From the NCBI GenBank assembly GCA_029210585.1, contig JARGFP010000009.1:62001-126000 (forward strand): DNA of 64,000 bases, read 5' to 3'. Each line of letters starts with the position of its first letter. Position 1 is the first letter of the stretch. The DNA comes from Bacteroidales bacterium. Lineage in GTDB: Bacteria > Bacteroidota > Bacteroidia > Bacteroidales > GCA-2748055. Of this stretch, positions 1 to 7,918 are shown piece by piece. A model generated the notes under the pieces. That model had not been told where the DNA came from. It ran no database searches and was given only the letters and a program-made list of their open reading frames with translations. A program made the translations under genes and the position numbers.

Positions 1-251
1 TGGACAGCACCGGTTGCATTTCCCCGGAATACGACCTCCGGCAAAACGATCAGCACGGTGTTCAGGTTTCCTGTTGGGATAGCCACGTTAAAACTGAGCA
101 GGGGGATCACAAACGATGCCACCATGGCCAAAAGCAGGAAAGCTCTTCTGACACCAAAATTGGAATCTTTCCTGAATAACATCAGGTAGGCACCAAAGAA
201 TACGGCGATTGTTATATTCAGCTCAACCAGGTAAGTGATTATTTCTCTCAT
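1..251 (-). CDS. BlaR1/MecR1-like M56 membrane sensor, N-terminal part
   Basis: Only the first 83 codons are inside the window; the gene runs off the left edge. The start ATG (251-249) overlaps the blaI stop codon in an ATGA, so the two genes are translationally coupled. The visible protein has two hydrophobic helices at about residues 8-25 and 37-56 separated by a short basic turn with FRKDS and RRAF, the usual N-terminus of M56 family membrane metalloprotease sensors in Bacteroidota. In the known systems such a protein senses cell-wall stress or a beta-lactam and inactivates the BlaI repressor. The zinc HExxH site lies outside the window, so catalytic competence cannot be judged. The family call rests on the N-terminus plus the blaI neighbour. 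Confidence 0.75.
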   Translation of the reverse strand, partial: MREIITYLVELNITIAVFFGAYLMLFRKDSNFGVRRAFLLLAMVASFVIPLLSFNVAIPTGNLNTVLIVLPEVVFRGNATGAV

Positions 252-625
252 TTCTGTTCCGATTTTTTCTTGATCTCTTCCAGCATGCTGATCATCTCAT
301 CAGCTTCATTTATATCCAGGTGATCGCCATCTGAAAAGTGGGAGAGCACCTGCTTCATAGAGTTATTGAAATATCCTTTCATCAGATCGGAGAACCTTTC
401 GTTCCGGTATGCTTCCTTGTTGACGACCGGGAAATAGCGATGCGATTTACCAAATTCCTCGTGGGAGACGAATCCCTTTTTCTCCAGTATCCTTACGATG
501 GTGGAAACCGTATTGTACGCAGGTTTTGGCTCGGGAAAGTGCAAAAGGATCTCTTTTACAAAAGCCTTTTTCTCTTTCCAGAGGACCTGCATCACCTGTT
601 CTTCTGCTTTGGTAAGTTCTTTCAT
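248..625 (-). CDS. blaI: BlaI/MecI/CopY-family transcriptional repressor
   Basis: 125 residues, the normal length for the family. Residues 1-75 form the winged helix, with the recognition-helix segment around YNTVSTIVRILEKKGF (37-52); residues 76-125 are the dimerisation region. It should be a dimeric repressor that binds its own promoter and is released when the downstream M56 sensor is activated. Two 16-bp palindromes that fit this role lie directly upstream, one inside the promoter spacer and one on the -33 element. There is no beta-lactamase gene adjacent on the visible side, so the regulated targets beyond the blaI-blaR1 pair are unknown. Confidence 0.93.
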   Translation of the reverse strand: MKELTKAEEQVMQVLWKEKKAFVKEILLHFPEPKPAYNTVSTIVRILEKKGFVSHEEFGKSHRYFPVVNKEAYRNERFSDLMKGYFNNSMKQVLSHFSDGDHLDINEADEMISMLEEIKKKSEQK

Positions 626-650
626 GCTTGCTACAATTCGATGTTCACAA

Positions 651-681
651 CAAATATATAACTAAAATATTAGTTTTACAA
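651..681 (-). promoter_or_regulatory. blaI promoter (-7 TATATTTG, -33 TTG)
   Basis: On the minus strand a TATATTTG box (651-658) is preceded by TTG (679-681) with a 20-bp spacer, matching the Bacteroidota sigma-ABfr consensus. Transcription should start near 644, about 20 nt before the blaI ATG at 625. Confidence 0.75.
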
Positions 682-695
682 CTAAAAAGTTAGTT
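660..695. promoter_or_regulatory. Twin BlaI operator palindromes
   Basis: Two palindromes, AACTAAAATATTAGTT (660-675) and AACTAAAAAGTTAGTT (680-695), share perfect AACTAA/TTAGTT arms around a 4-bp centre. Their centres are 20 bp apart, so they lie on nearly the same face of the helix. The first fills the spacer between -7 and -33 and the second covers the -33 element, so repressor binding would exclude RNA polymerase. Confidence 0.8.
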
Positions 696-855
696 TATTT
701 ATTAAACGTAACAAAAAAAATGTTATTGCAGCGGCTGTGAAAAAAATACAATTGCTTGATAATAAGGTTAGGTATGAAAGGGCCAGAAAAACAGATACCA
801 TGGCATGCCAACCTGTTTGCGACGGCAGCATGTTGGAGAGAAATTATGGAGCAGG

Positions 856-1344
856 CTATTTTTCCAGGATATAATAGGTGTGGTCGTAGGGATTCTGCTG
901 ATCCGCTTTTTTGTGGATCCTGGAAACGATCGTATAATCTGAATAGTCAATTTCCGGGTAATAAGCGTCCCCTTCCACCTCCGTTTCAATGACGGTGATA
1001 TAGATCCGGTCCACCATGTCGAGGGTTTGCCTGTAAATCTCCCCGCCGCCAACGATAAAGACCTCTTTCGGGTGATCCGTCCTGGCAATTTCCAGGGCTG
1101 TTTTGATATCGTGGGTGACAATGGCATCGTCCGGTCTGAACGCCTTGTTCCGTGTGATTACGATGTTGGTCCTGTTTTTCAATGCCTTCCCGTTGGCTTC
1201 ATAGTTTTTGCGGCCCATGATCACAATGTGCCCGTCTGTTACCTTGTGGAAATAGCGCATGTCCGCAGGCATCCGCCAGGGGAGGGTATTGTTCTTACCG
1301 ATCACGAAATTTCTCGAAACAGCAACAATGTGGGAAACCACCAT
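856..1344 (-). CDS. folA: Dihydrofolate reductase
   Basis: 162 residues, standard for bacterial DHFR. It reduces dihydrofolate to tetrahydrofolate with NADPH in the cytoplasm. Visible family marks are the N-terminal strand with VSRNFVIGKNNTLPW, the catalytic acid D28 in RMPADMRYF, MGRKNYE in the nucleotide-binding region and IVGGGEIY (97-104). The usual Ser/Thr-rich loop after MGRK is replaced by NYEANGKALKNR, a mild divergence. No thymidylate synthase gene is adjacent. The start ATG at 1344 begins directly with the first strand, and no in-frame upstream start is needed. It is transcribed divergently from the hydrogenase operon. Confidence 0.96.
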   Translation of the reverse strand: MVVSHIVAVSRNFVIGKNNTLPWRMPADMRYFHKVTDGHIVIMGRKNYEANGKALKNRTNIVITRNKAFRPDDAIVTHDIKTALEIARTDHPKEVFIVGGGEIYRQTLDMVDRIYITVIETEVEGDAYYPEIDYSDYTIVSRIHKKADQQNPYDHTYYILEK

Positions 1345-1406
1345 GATTTTTTATTTACAAGTTAAAAAGAATCTTTTTTTTTCCTGTAAGAAAAAAAGTA
1401 ATTTTT

Positions 1407-1473
1407 AATCTGGCTAAATAAGCATATAAAACATTGAAAATAAATTTTATGTGTGCTTATTTTAATTCAGATT
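1407..1473. repeat. 67-bp imperfect inverted repeat
   Basis: Three matching arm segments occur in order and in mirror order: AATCTG (1407-1412)/CAGATT (1468-1473), AAATAAGCA (1416-1424)/TGCTTATTT (1454-1462) and ATAAAA (1426-1431)/TTTTAT (1445-1450). That is 21 potential pairs around a 13-nt centre. It could be a regulator site, a cruciform or an RNA hairpin in a folA or hyd leader. There is no T-run typical of an intrinsic terminator on the hyd side. Confidence 0.55.
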
Positions 1474-1512
1474 CAATAATAATTCCGGAATTGTTTGCTA
1501 AAACACCGCGTA

Positions 1513-1530
1513 CTGTTACAGAAATAACAA
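1513..1530. promoter_or_regulatory. Possible second Rex-like palindrome
   Basis: CTGTTACAGAAATAACAA matches the alternative Rex consensus TTGTTAAnnnnTTAACAA at 11 of 14 arm positions. It lies 45 bp upstream of the stronger site. Weak on its own and reported because of that neighbour. Confidence 0.35.
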
Positions 1531-1557
1531 TAAAGAAATTATATTCGCCCTATAGTA

Positions 1558-1575
1558 TTGTGATTTAATTCACAA
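1558..1575. promoter_or_regulatory. Rex (redox-sensing repressor) operator upstream of hydCBA
   Basis: TTGTGATTTAATTCACAA is an 18-bp palindrome matching the Rex consensus TTGTGAAnnnnTTCACAA at 13 of 14 arm positions. It overlaps the end of a -7-like box (TAGTATTG, 1553-1560) and the expected start site, the right place for repression. Rex is known to sense NADH/NAD+ and to control fermentative and hydrogenase genes, which fits the NADH-linked hydrogenase downstream. No rex gene is in the window. Confidence 0.7.
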
Positions 1576-1634
1576 AAGAAAAAAGGGACCCAATTGCACA
1601 AGTTTAATCTTTCAACGCATTAAATAAAACTGCT

Positions 1635-2099
1635 ATGATAATCAATGAGGAACTGGTGAAAGAAGCCGTGAAAAAACATGGCAGCAGCCGGGCGGCACTG
1701 ATCCCCGTTTTACAGGAGCTCGTTGCCGGGAAAAACTACCTGTCTGATCTGGACATGGTTGAGGTTGCCAGGGAAATGAATTTGTCAGCTGCTGATGTAT
1801 ACGGTACCGCCACTTTTTATTCTTTCCTTGACACCAGGCCAAGGGGAAAGTATGTGATACGGGTATGTAAAACAATCTCCTGCAGCATGAAGGGGAAGAA
1901 TGCCATTCTTGCCACCATTGAAGAAACCCTGAAAATCAAGTTGGGAGAGACAACCGCCGATCGCAAATTCAGTCTGCTGGAGACCAATTGCATTGGCTGG
2001 TGCCACAAAGCCCCGGCCATACTGATCAACGATGAACCCTATACGGAACTTACTCCCAAGAAGGTAACGGAAGTTCTCAGAGAGTACATTAAGCAGTAG
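1635..2099 (+). CDS. hydC: NADH-linked [FeFe]-hydrogenase subunit, NuoE-like [2Fe-2S] protein
   Basis: 154 residues, homologous to the 24-kDa/NuoE thioredoxin-fold subunit. An N-terminal helical bundle (about 1-65) precedes the thioredoxin-like domain with [2Fe-2S] ligands C78, C83, C119 and C123 in the expected C-x4-C and C-x3-C spacing. In trimeric hydrogenases this subunit relays electrons between the NAD(H)/FMN subunit and the hydrogenase subunit. It is the first gene of a three-gene operon; the next gene starts 25 bp downstream and encodes the NuoF-like partner. Because NuoE-NuoF pairs also occur in complex I and formate dehydrogenases, the assignment relies on hydA being third. Confidence 0.93.
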   Translation: MIINEELVKEAVKKHGSSRAALIPVLQELVAGKNYLSDLDMVEVAREMNLSAADVYGTATFYSFLDTRPRGKYVIRVCKTISCSMKGKNAILATIEETLKIKLGETTADRKFSLLETNCIGWCHKAPAILINDEPYTELTPKKVTEVLREYIKQ

Positions 2100-2124
2100 T
2101 AAAACAGGAAAAAACAGAAATGAG

Positions 2125-3285
2125 ATGAGTAAAATACCTGTACAAAGAGTAGATCTTATTTTTGAAAAGATCACCTGTAAGGAGATCTTTGAAAAGGTCC
2201 TGCAGTCAAAACCGGAAGAGATCATCCAGTCGGTAATCGATTCCGGGTTGAAGGGCAGGGGCGGAGCCGGATTTCCTACCGGACTGAAATGGCAGTTCGC
2301 AGCCAGGGAAAAGGGAGCGGATAAATATATCGTCTGTAATGCGGATGAAGGGGAGCCAGGCACATTCAAGGACAGGGAAATCCTGGATGAAGTGCCTGAA
2401 AAGGTGTTCTGCGGAATGGCAATCGCCTCCCTGGCCATCGGGGCAAAGATCGGGTACATCTACCTGCGTGGTGAATATAAATTCCTGGTTCCGAAACTGG
2501 AAAACAAACTGGCTGAATTTCAACAGCTGATGCAGGACCTGGGACATGATTTCAGGATCGAACTGCGGTTGGGCAGTGGTGCCTATATCTGTGGCGAGGA
2601 AAGTGCACTGTTTGAGTCCATAGAAGGCAGGCGCGGGGAACCACGGAACAAGCCGCCCTATCCCACGAAATCGGGGCTGTTCCACAAACCCACATGTATC
2701 AACAACGTGGAGACCCTGGTATATACAGTGATGATCCAGAAATACGGTGCGATGCACTTCAGGGAGCTGGGAACCAAGGACTCCAGGGGATCCAAGGTGT
2801 TCTCTGTTTCAGGAGATACACCCACAGCAGGTATCTACGAACTGGAGCTGGGGATGAGCGTGCGTGAATTTGTCGATGTTTTCGGCGACGGGGATACCAA
2901 GGCAGTCCAGGTAGGAGGTGCCGCAGGATTCTGTGTGCCGCGCAAAAGATTCGATGAAACCATTATCGGTTTTGAAGGGGTGCCCACCGGGGGATCCATG
3001 AAGCTCTTCAACAGCTCAAGGTCCATGTACAATGTTTTACATAACTACCTTGATTTCTTTGCCGAAGAATCATGCGGTCAGTGCACGCCCTGCCGTGTGG
3101 GCTGCCAGCAACTGCTCAAGGGGATTGAGGCAGTAAAAAAAGGAGAAAAGAGCCACAAGTACCTGGATGAACTGGTGAAACTGGCTGCTACCATGAAGAT
3201 CGCTGCAAAATGCGGATTGGGACAATCTGTGGGCAATGCCTTTAGTTCCATCGTGGAGAATTTCAAGGAAGAGATCATCTACTAA
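2125..3285 (+). CDS. hydB: NADH-linked [FeFe]-hydrogenase flavoprotein subunit, NuoF-like
   Basis: 386 residues. It carries the NADH/FMN-binding core: GLKGRGGAGFPTG (41-53), CNADEGEPGTFKDR (71-84) and ICGEESAL (155-162), then one [4Fe-4S] cluster from C317, C320, C323 and C363. It should oxidise or reduce NAD(H) and pass electrons to the HydC and HydA clusters. Many bifurcating HydB proteins are about 600 residues, with an extra N-terminal [2Fe-2S] domain and a C-terminal two-[4Fe-4S] ferredoxin domain; both are absent here, so this is a minimal NuoF-sized version. It is followed after 26 bp by hydA. Confidence 0.93.
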   Translation: MSKIPVQRVDLIFEKITCKEIFEKVLQSKPEEIIQSVIDSGLKGRGGAGFPTGLKWQFAAREKGADKYIVCNADEGEPGTFKDREILDEVPEKVFCGMAIASLAIGAKIGYIYLRGEYKFLVPKLENKLAEFQQLMQDLGHDFRIELRLGSGAYICGEESALFESIEGRRGEPRNKPPYPTKSGLFHKPTCINNVETLVYTVMIQKYGAMHFRELGTKDSRGSKVFSVSGDTPTAGIYELELGMSVREFVDVFGDGDTKAVQVGGAAGFCVPRKRFDETIIGFEGVPTGGSMKLFNSSRSMYNVLHNYLDFFAEESCGQCTPCRVGCQQLLKGIEAVKKGEKSHKYLDELVKLAATMKIAAKCGLGQSVGNAFSSIVENFKEEIIY

Positions 3286-3311
3286 AATTGTAAACTGAAA
3301 AAACACCTGTT

Positions 3312-5093
3312 ATGGTAAAATTATCAATAAACGGCTTGCTGGTTGAGGTTCCGGAAGGAACCACGATCCTGGATGCTGCCAAAAAGCTCAATTTCAGGAT
3401 CCCTGTACTTTGTCACCACGACGACCTCTGCGTGGCCGGAAATTGCCGTGTTTGCGTTGTTGAACAGCTGGGGGGAAAAGCCCTGCTTGCCGCATGTGCC
3501 ACACCTGTGGCCGAGGGGATGCAGATCCTGACCAACTCCCTGAAGGTGCGTACAGCAAGGAAGCATGTGATCGAACTGCTGCTGTCGGAACACAATGCCG
3601 ACTGTACCAAGTGCTACAAGAATGGAAATTGTGAGCTCCAGGACCTCTCCAATGAGTTCAGCGTGGGCGACCACATCTTGCTGGACCTGATCAAGCACAA
3701 GGATTACACCATTGACCGTTTTTCGCCCTCAATCCAGAAAGATGACAGCAAATGTATCCGCTGTCAGCGCTGCGTAAGAACCTGTGAGCAGCTACAGGGC
3801 GTCAATGCGCTTTGTGTTGCATTCAAAGGAGCAGAACAGAAAATAAGCACTTTTTACAACCACTCCATGGCCGAGGTGATCTGCACCAATTGCGGCCAGT
3901 GTATCAACCGCTGTCCGACCGGAGCCCTGGTGGAGCGGACCTACCTGGATGAGGTATGGGATGCCATCCTGGATCCTGAGAAACACGTGGTGGTCCAGAC
4001 TGCTCCCGCTGTAAGGGTGGGTCTTGGTGAGGACCTCGGCCTGGTACCGGGCGAACGTGTTACGGGTAAGATGGTGGCCGCACTGAAGCGGCTGGGATTT
4101 GATGCCGTGCTGGATACAGATTTCACTGCCGACCTGACGATCATGGAGGAAGGAACGGAATTGCTGACCCGGCTGAAAAAGGCCCTGGTTGATAAAGACA
4201 AGAACGTGGCCCTGCCCATGACCACCTCCTGTTCCCCGGGTTGGGTCAAGTTTATCGAACATACGTTCCCGGAGTTCCTCCCGAATGTATCCACCTGTAA
4301 ATCTCCCCAGCAGATGTTTGGCGCCCTGGCAAAGACCTATTATGCCCAAACCCGGGAGCTGGATCCCAAAAAGATTGTAACTGTATCGATTATGCCTTGC
4401 ACCGCCAAGAAATACGAGGCAGACCGGCCTGAGATGAGATCAAGTGGCTTCAAGGATGTGGATTATGTCATTACCACGCGGGAGCTCGCGCGGATGGTCC
4501 GCCAGGCCGGTATTGATTTTACCCTCCTGAAGGAGGATAAATTTGATAAGCTGATGGGAAAATCAACTGGGGCAGGAGTTATTTTTGGTGCCACAGGTGG
4601 AGTGATGGAAGCAGCATTGCGGACCGCTTACGAGATCATTACCGGAAGAGAAGTACCTTTCGAAAACCTGAACATCATGCCGGTCAGGGGCTTTGAAGGC
4701 ATCCGGCAGGCATCTGTGAAAATCGAGGGTTGCCTGGAAGACTGGAAATTCCTCGAAGGCGTGGAACTGAAGTGTGCCGTTGCACATGGGTTATCCAATG
4801 CCAGGGAGCTGATGCAGGCGGTGAAGGATGGCAAGATCAATGTGCATTTTATCGAGATCATGGCCTGTCCGGGCGGATGCCTGGGCGGTGGTGGACAGCC
4901 GATTCCCACCAACCAGGAAATCAGGGAAAAACGTGCTGCTGCGATCTATTCGGAAGACATGAACCTGCCCTTGCGCAAATCACACGAAAACCCAGAAGTG
5001 CAGCTGTTGTACAGGGAATTCCTTGGAGAACCGCTGGGACATAAATCACACGAATTGCTCCATACCCACTACAAGGAAAGGGAGCGGTTTTAA
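3312..5093 (+). CDS. hydA: [FeFe]-hydrogenase catalytic subunit
   Basis: 593 residues with the full modular layout: plant-type [2Fe-2S] domain (C34, C45, C48, C62), His-Cys [4Fe-4S] cluster (H94, C98, C101, C107), two ferredoxin-type clusters (C148/C151/C154/C158 and C191/C194/C197/C201), then the H-cluster domain. The three H-cluster motifs are L1 TTSCSPGW (304-311), L2 IMPCTAKKYE (360-369) and L3 EIMACPGGCLGGGGQP from residue 515. It catalyses reversible H2 formation in the cytoplasm; no signal peptide is present. With NuoE- and NuoF-like partners it resembles the trimeric NAD-dependent/electron-bifurcating group. L1 reads TSCSP rather than TSCCP, replacing the usual proton-relay Cys by Ser308. 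The hydEFG maturases are not in the window. Confidence 0.96.
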   Translation: MVKLSINGLLVEVPEGTTILDAAKKLNFRIPVLCHHDDLCVAGNCRVCVVEQLGGKALLAACATPVAEGMQILTNSLKVRTARKHVIELLLSEHNADCTKCYKNGNCELQDLSNEFSVGDHILLDLIKHKDYTIDRFSPSIQKDDSKCIRCQRCVRTCEQLQGVNALCVAFKGAEQKISTFYNHSMAEVICTNCGQCINRCPTGALVERTYLDEVWDAILDPEKHVVVQTAPAVRVGLGEDLGLVPGERVTGKMVAALKRLGFDAVLDTDFTADLTIMEEGTELLTRLKKALVDKDKNVALPMTTSCSPGWVKFIEHTFPEFLPNVSTCKSPQQMFGALAKTYYAQTRELDPKKIVTVSIMPCTAKKYEADRPEMRSSGFKDVDYVITTRELARMVRQAGIDFTLLKEDKFDKLMGKSTGAGVIFGATGGVMEAALRTAYEIITGREVPFENLNIMPVRGFEGIRQASVKIEGCLEDWKFLEGVELKCAVAHGLSNARELMQAVKDGKINVHFIEIMACPGGCLGGGGQPIPTNQEIREKRAAAIYSEDMNLPLRKSHENPEVQLLYREFLGEPLGHKSHELLHTHYKERERF

Positions 5094-5151
5094 CCGTCCC
5101 CTGCTCTTTTTGCTGTTGTGTGTGAGAAAATTCCGCAGGATGAGGTTACCC

Positions 5152-5526
5152 TCATTCGAACATTTCCTGCACTTCCGGCTGCATGAGTGCCCAGATGGAA
5201 TATACCCCGATTCCTGTGCCGATGGGAATGTTCAGGCAGTTCAGCACCGAGACGGCTATGACCAGCACCCTGGACCACTGCTTGTAACTGAACAGCGAAA
5301 TCCCTGCAAACACATCCACGATGCCAAAGATTGCGATCACCGTGGGCAAAATCGAGAACAGGCTTGCAAGGACCTCCTGTGCGATCTCTTCTTCTTCCGG
5401 AATAAAGCCCCAGGCAAATCGAATACCGAGGTATACCACGAAAGCACCGACAAGCTTAAGCGCACCGTAACCGATGTGCAGTCCCGCCACCAGGGAGACA
5501 TGACTTTTTGCGTTTTTTGAATCCAT
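5152..5526 (-). CDS. Small polytopic membrane protein of unknown function
   Basis: 124 residues with three or four hydrophobic segments, at about 10-38, 55-80 and 87-112, separated by an acidic loop EEEEIAQE (44-51). It has no enzymatic motif and I do not recognise a named family. It lies convergent to hydA with a 58-bp gap and is divergent from nothing obvious, so context gives no function. The start ATG at 5526 is followed by a short polar N-terminus; codon usage looks like the neighbours and the frame is intact, which supports a real gene. Confidence 0.7.
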   Translation of the reverse strand: MDSKNAKSHVSLVAGLHIGYGALKLVGAFVVYLGIRFAWGFIPEEEEIAQEVLASLFSILPTVIAIFGIVDVFAGISLFSYKQWSRVLVIAVSVLNCLNIPIGTGIGVYSIWALMQPEVQEMFE

Positions 5527-5632
5527 ATTCTACTGTTATTTATGCGTGTTTTCGTTCAAATTACGAAACCTCTATAAAACAACACCAAACATTGGGCAAT
5601 ATTTCGGTAAATTATCGGTAAACCGTCCTGCA

Positions 5633-6124
5633 TCAATACAATTCCAGGAATTCATAGGAGTTTCCGACCCGGTCCAGGTATTTTTGGAAATCCCCGAAGT
5701 CAATGACCACGGAAGCGGTATTCACATTGGGATGAAAACTGATCTTCTCAGCTTCCAGCAACTGCTTGTCGAGGAAAACATGGACATGGTTTTCCGTATC
5801 GTTGATCAGCCCGAACGGACTCACTGATCCTGCATGCAACCCCAGGTATTTGTCCAGGCGTTTTGGTGAGGCAAAGGATATTTTTCCCTGTTTCAGCCGC
5901 TTTTCCAGGTCGTGGATATCCAGCTGGTGGTTCGACTCGAGGATTACCAGGTAGTGCCGGTTCCCTTTGTGGTTCCTGAAAAACAGGTTTTTGCAATGGG
6001 TACTGTCGATGTCCTTCCATACCTCCATGGCTATTTCTATAGTGGGAAGGGGTCGATGTTCATGTACTTCATAAGCAATATCCAGCTGATCAAGCATTCC
6101 CAGCACTTTTTCTTGTTGCGTCAT
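5633..6124 (-). CDS. YbaK/ProX-family aminoacyl-tRNA deacylase
   Basis: About 163 residues from the chosen ATG (6124, MTQQEKVL); an in-frame ATG eight codons earlier (6148) is possible, but homologues begin near the former. The protein matches the free-standing INS-like (ProX/PrdX) editing domain, with FFRNHKGNRHYLVIL, a KISFASPKRLDKYLGLHAGSVSPFGLI-type core split around 105-125 and the C-terminal NTASVVIDFGDFQKYL. Family members hydrolyse mischarged Ala-tRNA(Pro) or related species, a translation quality-control role. It appears monocistronic. Confidence 0.88.
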   Translation of the reverse strand: MTQQEKVLGMLDQLDIAYEVHEHRPLPTIEIAMEVWKDIDSTHCKNLFFRNHKGNRHYLVILESNHQLDIHDLEKRLKQGKISFASPKRLDKYLGLHAGSVSPFGLINDTENHVHVFLDKQLLEAEKISFHPNVNTASVVIDFGDFQKYLDRVGNSYEFLELY

Positions 6125-6229
6125 TGTAAAACCGGTTTTGAAACGCAAAGATAAAGAAATGTGAAAAAGAGTGCAGTTGTTGATGCCGAACCGTACTTAG
6201 AAAAAGAAAAATAAAATATATTTACGGTC

Positions 6230-7915
6230 ATGAAACCCTCATCATTCCGCATAGATAAGAAATTTCTCCCATGTGCCTGGTGGCATGCTGCCACGTGGTG
6301 GATACTTTTCCTGGTGTCAGCTGTATTATTGATTGGCTGTGGATCGATCGAAGTAAACCGCGGGCCATTTGATATCGTTGTTCCAGGACAACAGCTTGTA
6401 GAAAAAGAGCAACAGCTGGAAAAAATCAGACAGGTGGGGTTCCGTGAGACCCCTCCAAATGTGCTCCTGATCCTGGTGGATGACCTCGGGAAACATGATA
6501 TTTCCCTCTACGACCCTGACGGGGTCGAAACACCGCATATCGAAGCGCTGGCGGCATCAGGAAGCACGTTTATGCATGCCTTTACCTCCAGCCCGGTGTG
6601 CAGTCCATCGCGCGCCGCACTTTTCACGGGGAGGTACCAGCAACGTTTCGGGTTTGAACGGCAGCCCATGAACCGGTATTCAAGGAACAGGATTGAATAT
6701 TTCTTCGTGGATCATTTTCTCAATACCGAACCGATGCGGCTCATCACACCCATGGCCGATGTGCCGGGAGAGGAAATCAGAAAACAGGGAATCCCTCCCG
6801 GTGAGATCCTGTTATCTGAGATCCTACAGGCAGCCGGATACAAGACAGGCCTTTGCGGGAAATGGCACCTGGGGAATGACAGTATGTTCCATCCCAACAA
6901 GCGAGGTTTTGATGAATTCTACGGTTTCCTGGAGGCCTTTACGCTGTTTGCGCCTGAAGATCAGGAAGGGATTGTGGAGCACAGGCACGATTACTTCGCC
7001 AACAAACACATCTGGAAACAAAAGCGCAAAGGAAGCTGCGCAATCATGAGGAATGATGCGGTTATTACGGAGGACGAATACCTTACTTTTGCCATTGCAC
7101 GCGAATCTATCGGGTTTATAGAACAGCATCAGGACAGACCCTTTTTCCTGGTAAGTGCATTTAGTGCACCCCATACACCCTTCCAGGTACCCCGGGAATA
7201 CTATGAACAGCTTGCGCATATAAAAGATCACAACAAGCGGGTATATTACGGAATGATCGCCGCACTGGATGATGCCATCGGGCAGCTGCTGTCTGCGCTG
7301 GAAACTAACGGGTTGAAAGAAAATACAATCATCATTTTTGCCAGCGATAACGGGGGGGCGACCTATACCGGGGCCACCGACAATGGCCCCCTGCGTGCCG
7401 GGAAATTCAGCCAGTTCGAAGGAGGAATCAATATCCCCATGATCATCAGCTGGCCGGGAGAAGTTCCTGCAGGTCAACAGTATACACATCAGGTGTCTTT
7501 GCTCGACGTGGTTCCCACCGTACTGGAAGGCGCAGGTCTCCCATCTTTGGGGCTGATGCAGCTTGATGGAACGAATCTGTTGCCTTTCCTTAATGGAATA
7601 ACCCATGTTTCTCACATGGACAATCCCGTAAAAGGACCGCATGAATACCTCTGCTGGCGGACCGATTTTAACAAGGCGATCAGGACCGGGAAATGGAAAT
7701 TGATATGGAATACCCGTGACAAAGAAGTGTTCTTGTTTAATCTTGAAGAAAATAATTACGAAATGGAAAATGTGGCTGCAATGTTTCCGGATGTGGTTGA
7801 GGAACTGCAGCAGGTCTACGAGGAATGGGAACAACAGATGCAACCCCCCTTATGGCCAGGCGTGATGGAGTTCAAATTTGAAAATTACGGTGAAACAACC
7901 TGGTGGGCGATCTGA
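6230..7915 (+). CDS. Exported sulfatase (formylglycine-dependent, S1 family)
   Basis: 561 residues. An N-terminal hydrophobic helix ends in LLIGCGS (a lipobox-like site), so a membrane-anchored periplasmic or surface lipoprotein is likely. The sulfatase domain begins around residue 75 with NVLLILVDDLG (metal-binding DD), followed by the modification motif C124-S-P-S-R128, whose Cys becomes formylglycine, then GKWHLG, SAPHTPF and FASDNGG. It should hydrolyse sulfate esters, probably from polysaccharides, but the substrate cannot be read from the sequence. No sulfatase-maturase, SusCD pair or glycoside hydrolase is adjacent, so it is not in a visible polysaccharide locus. A -7-like TATATTTA (6217-6224) ends 5 bp before the ATG, suggesting a near-leaderless transcript. 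Confidence 0.93.
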   Translation: MKPSSFRIDKKFLPCAWWHAATWWILFLVSAVLLIGCGSIEVNRGPFDIVVPGQQLVEKEQQLEKIRQVGFRETPPNVLLILVDDLGKHDISLYDPDGVETPHIEALAASGSTFMHAFTSSPVCSPSRAALFTGRYQQRFGFERQPMNRYSRNRIEYFFVDHFLNTEPMRLITPMADVPGEEIRKQGIPPGEILLSEILQAAGYKTGLCGKWHLGNDSMFHPNKRGFDEFYGFLEAFTLFAPEDQEGIVEHRHDYFANKHIWKQKRKGSCAIMRNDAVITEDEYLTFAIARESIGFIEQHQDRPFFLVSAFSAPHTPFQVPREYYEQLAHIKDHNKRVYYGMIAALDDAIGQLLSALETNGLKENTIIIFASDNGGATYTGATDNGPLRAGKFSQFEGGINIPMIISWPGEVPAGQQYTHQVSLLDVVPTVLEGAGLPSLGLMQLDGTNLLPFLNGITHVSHMDNPVKGPHEYLCWRTDFNKAIRTGKWKLIWNTRDKEVFLFNLEENNYEMENVAAMFPDVVEELQQVYEEWEQQMQPPLWPGVMEFKFENYGETTWWAI

Positions 7916-7918
7916 GTT

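Larger units (their letters stand above)
1345..1634. other. AT-rich intergenic region between divergent folA and hydCBA
   Basis: 290 bp without a gene. It holds a long imperfect inverted repeat (1407-1473), a Rex-type operator (1558-1575), a weaker Rex-like palindrome (1513-1530) and a -7-like box TAGTATTG at 1553-1560. No clear -33 element was found for either direction. Confidence 0.6.

Noticed and set aside
6824-7843. Long open frame (339 codons) antisense to the sulfatase
   Set aside because: It lies wholly within a well-supported sulfatase, is Cys/His/Pro-rich with no domain, and is a codon-bias shadow.
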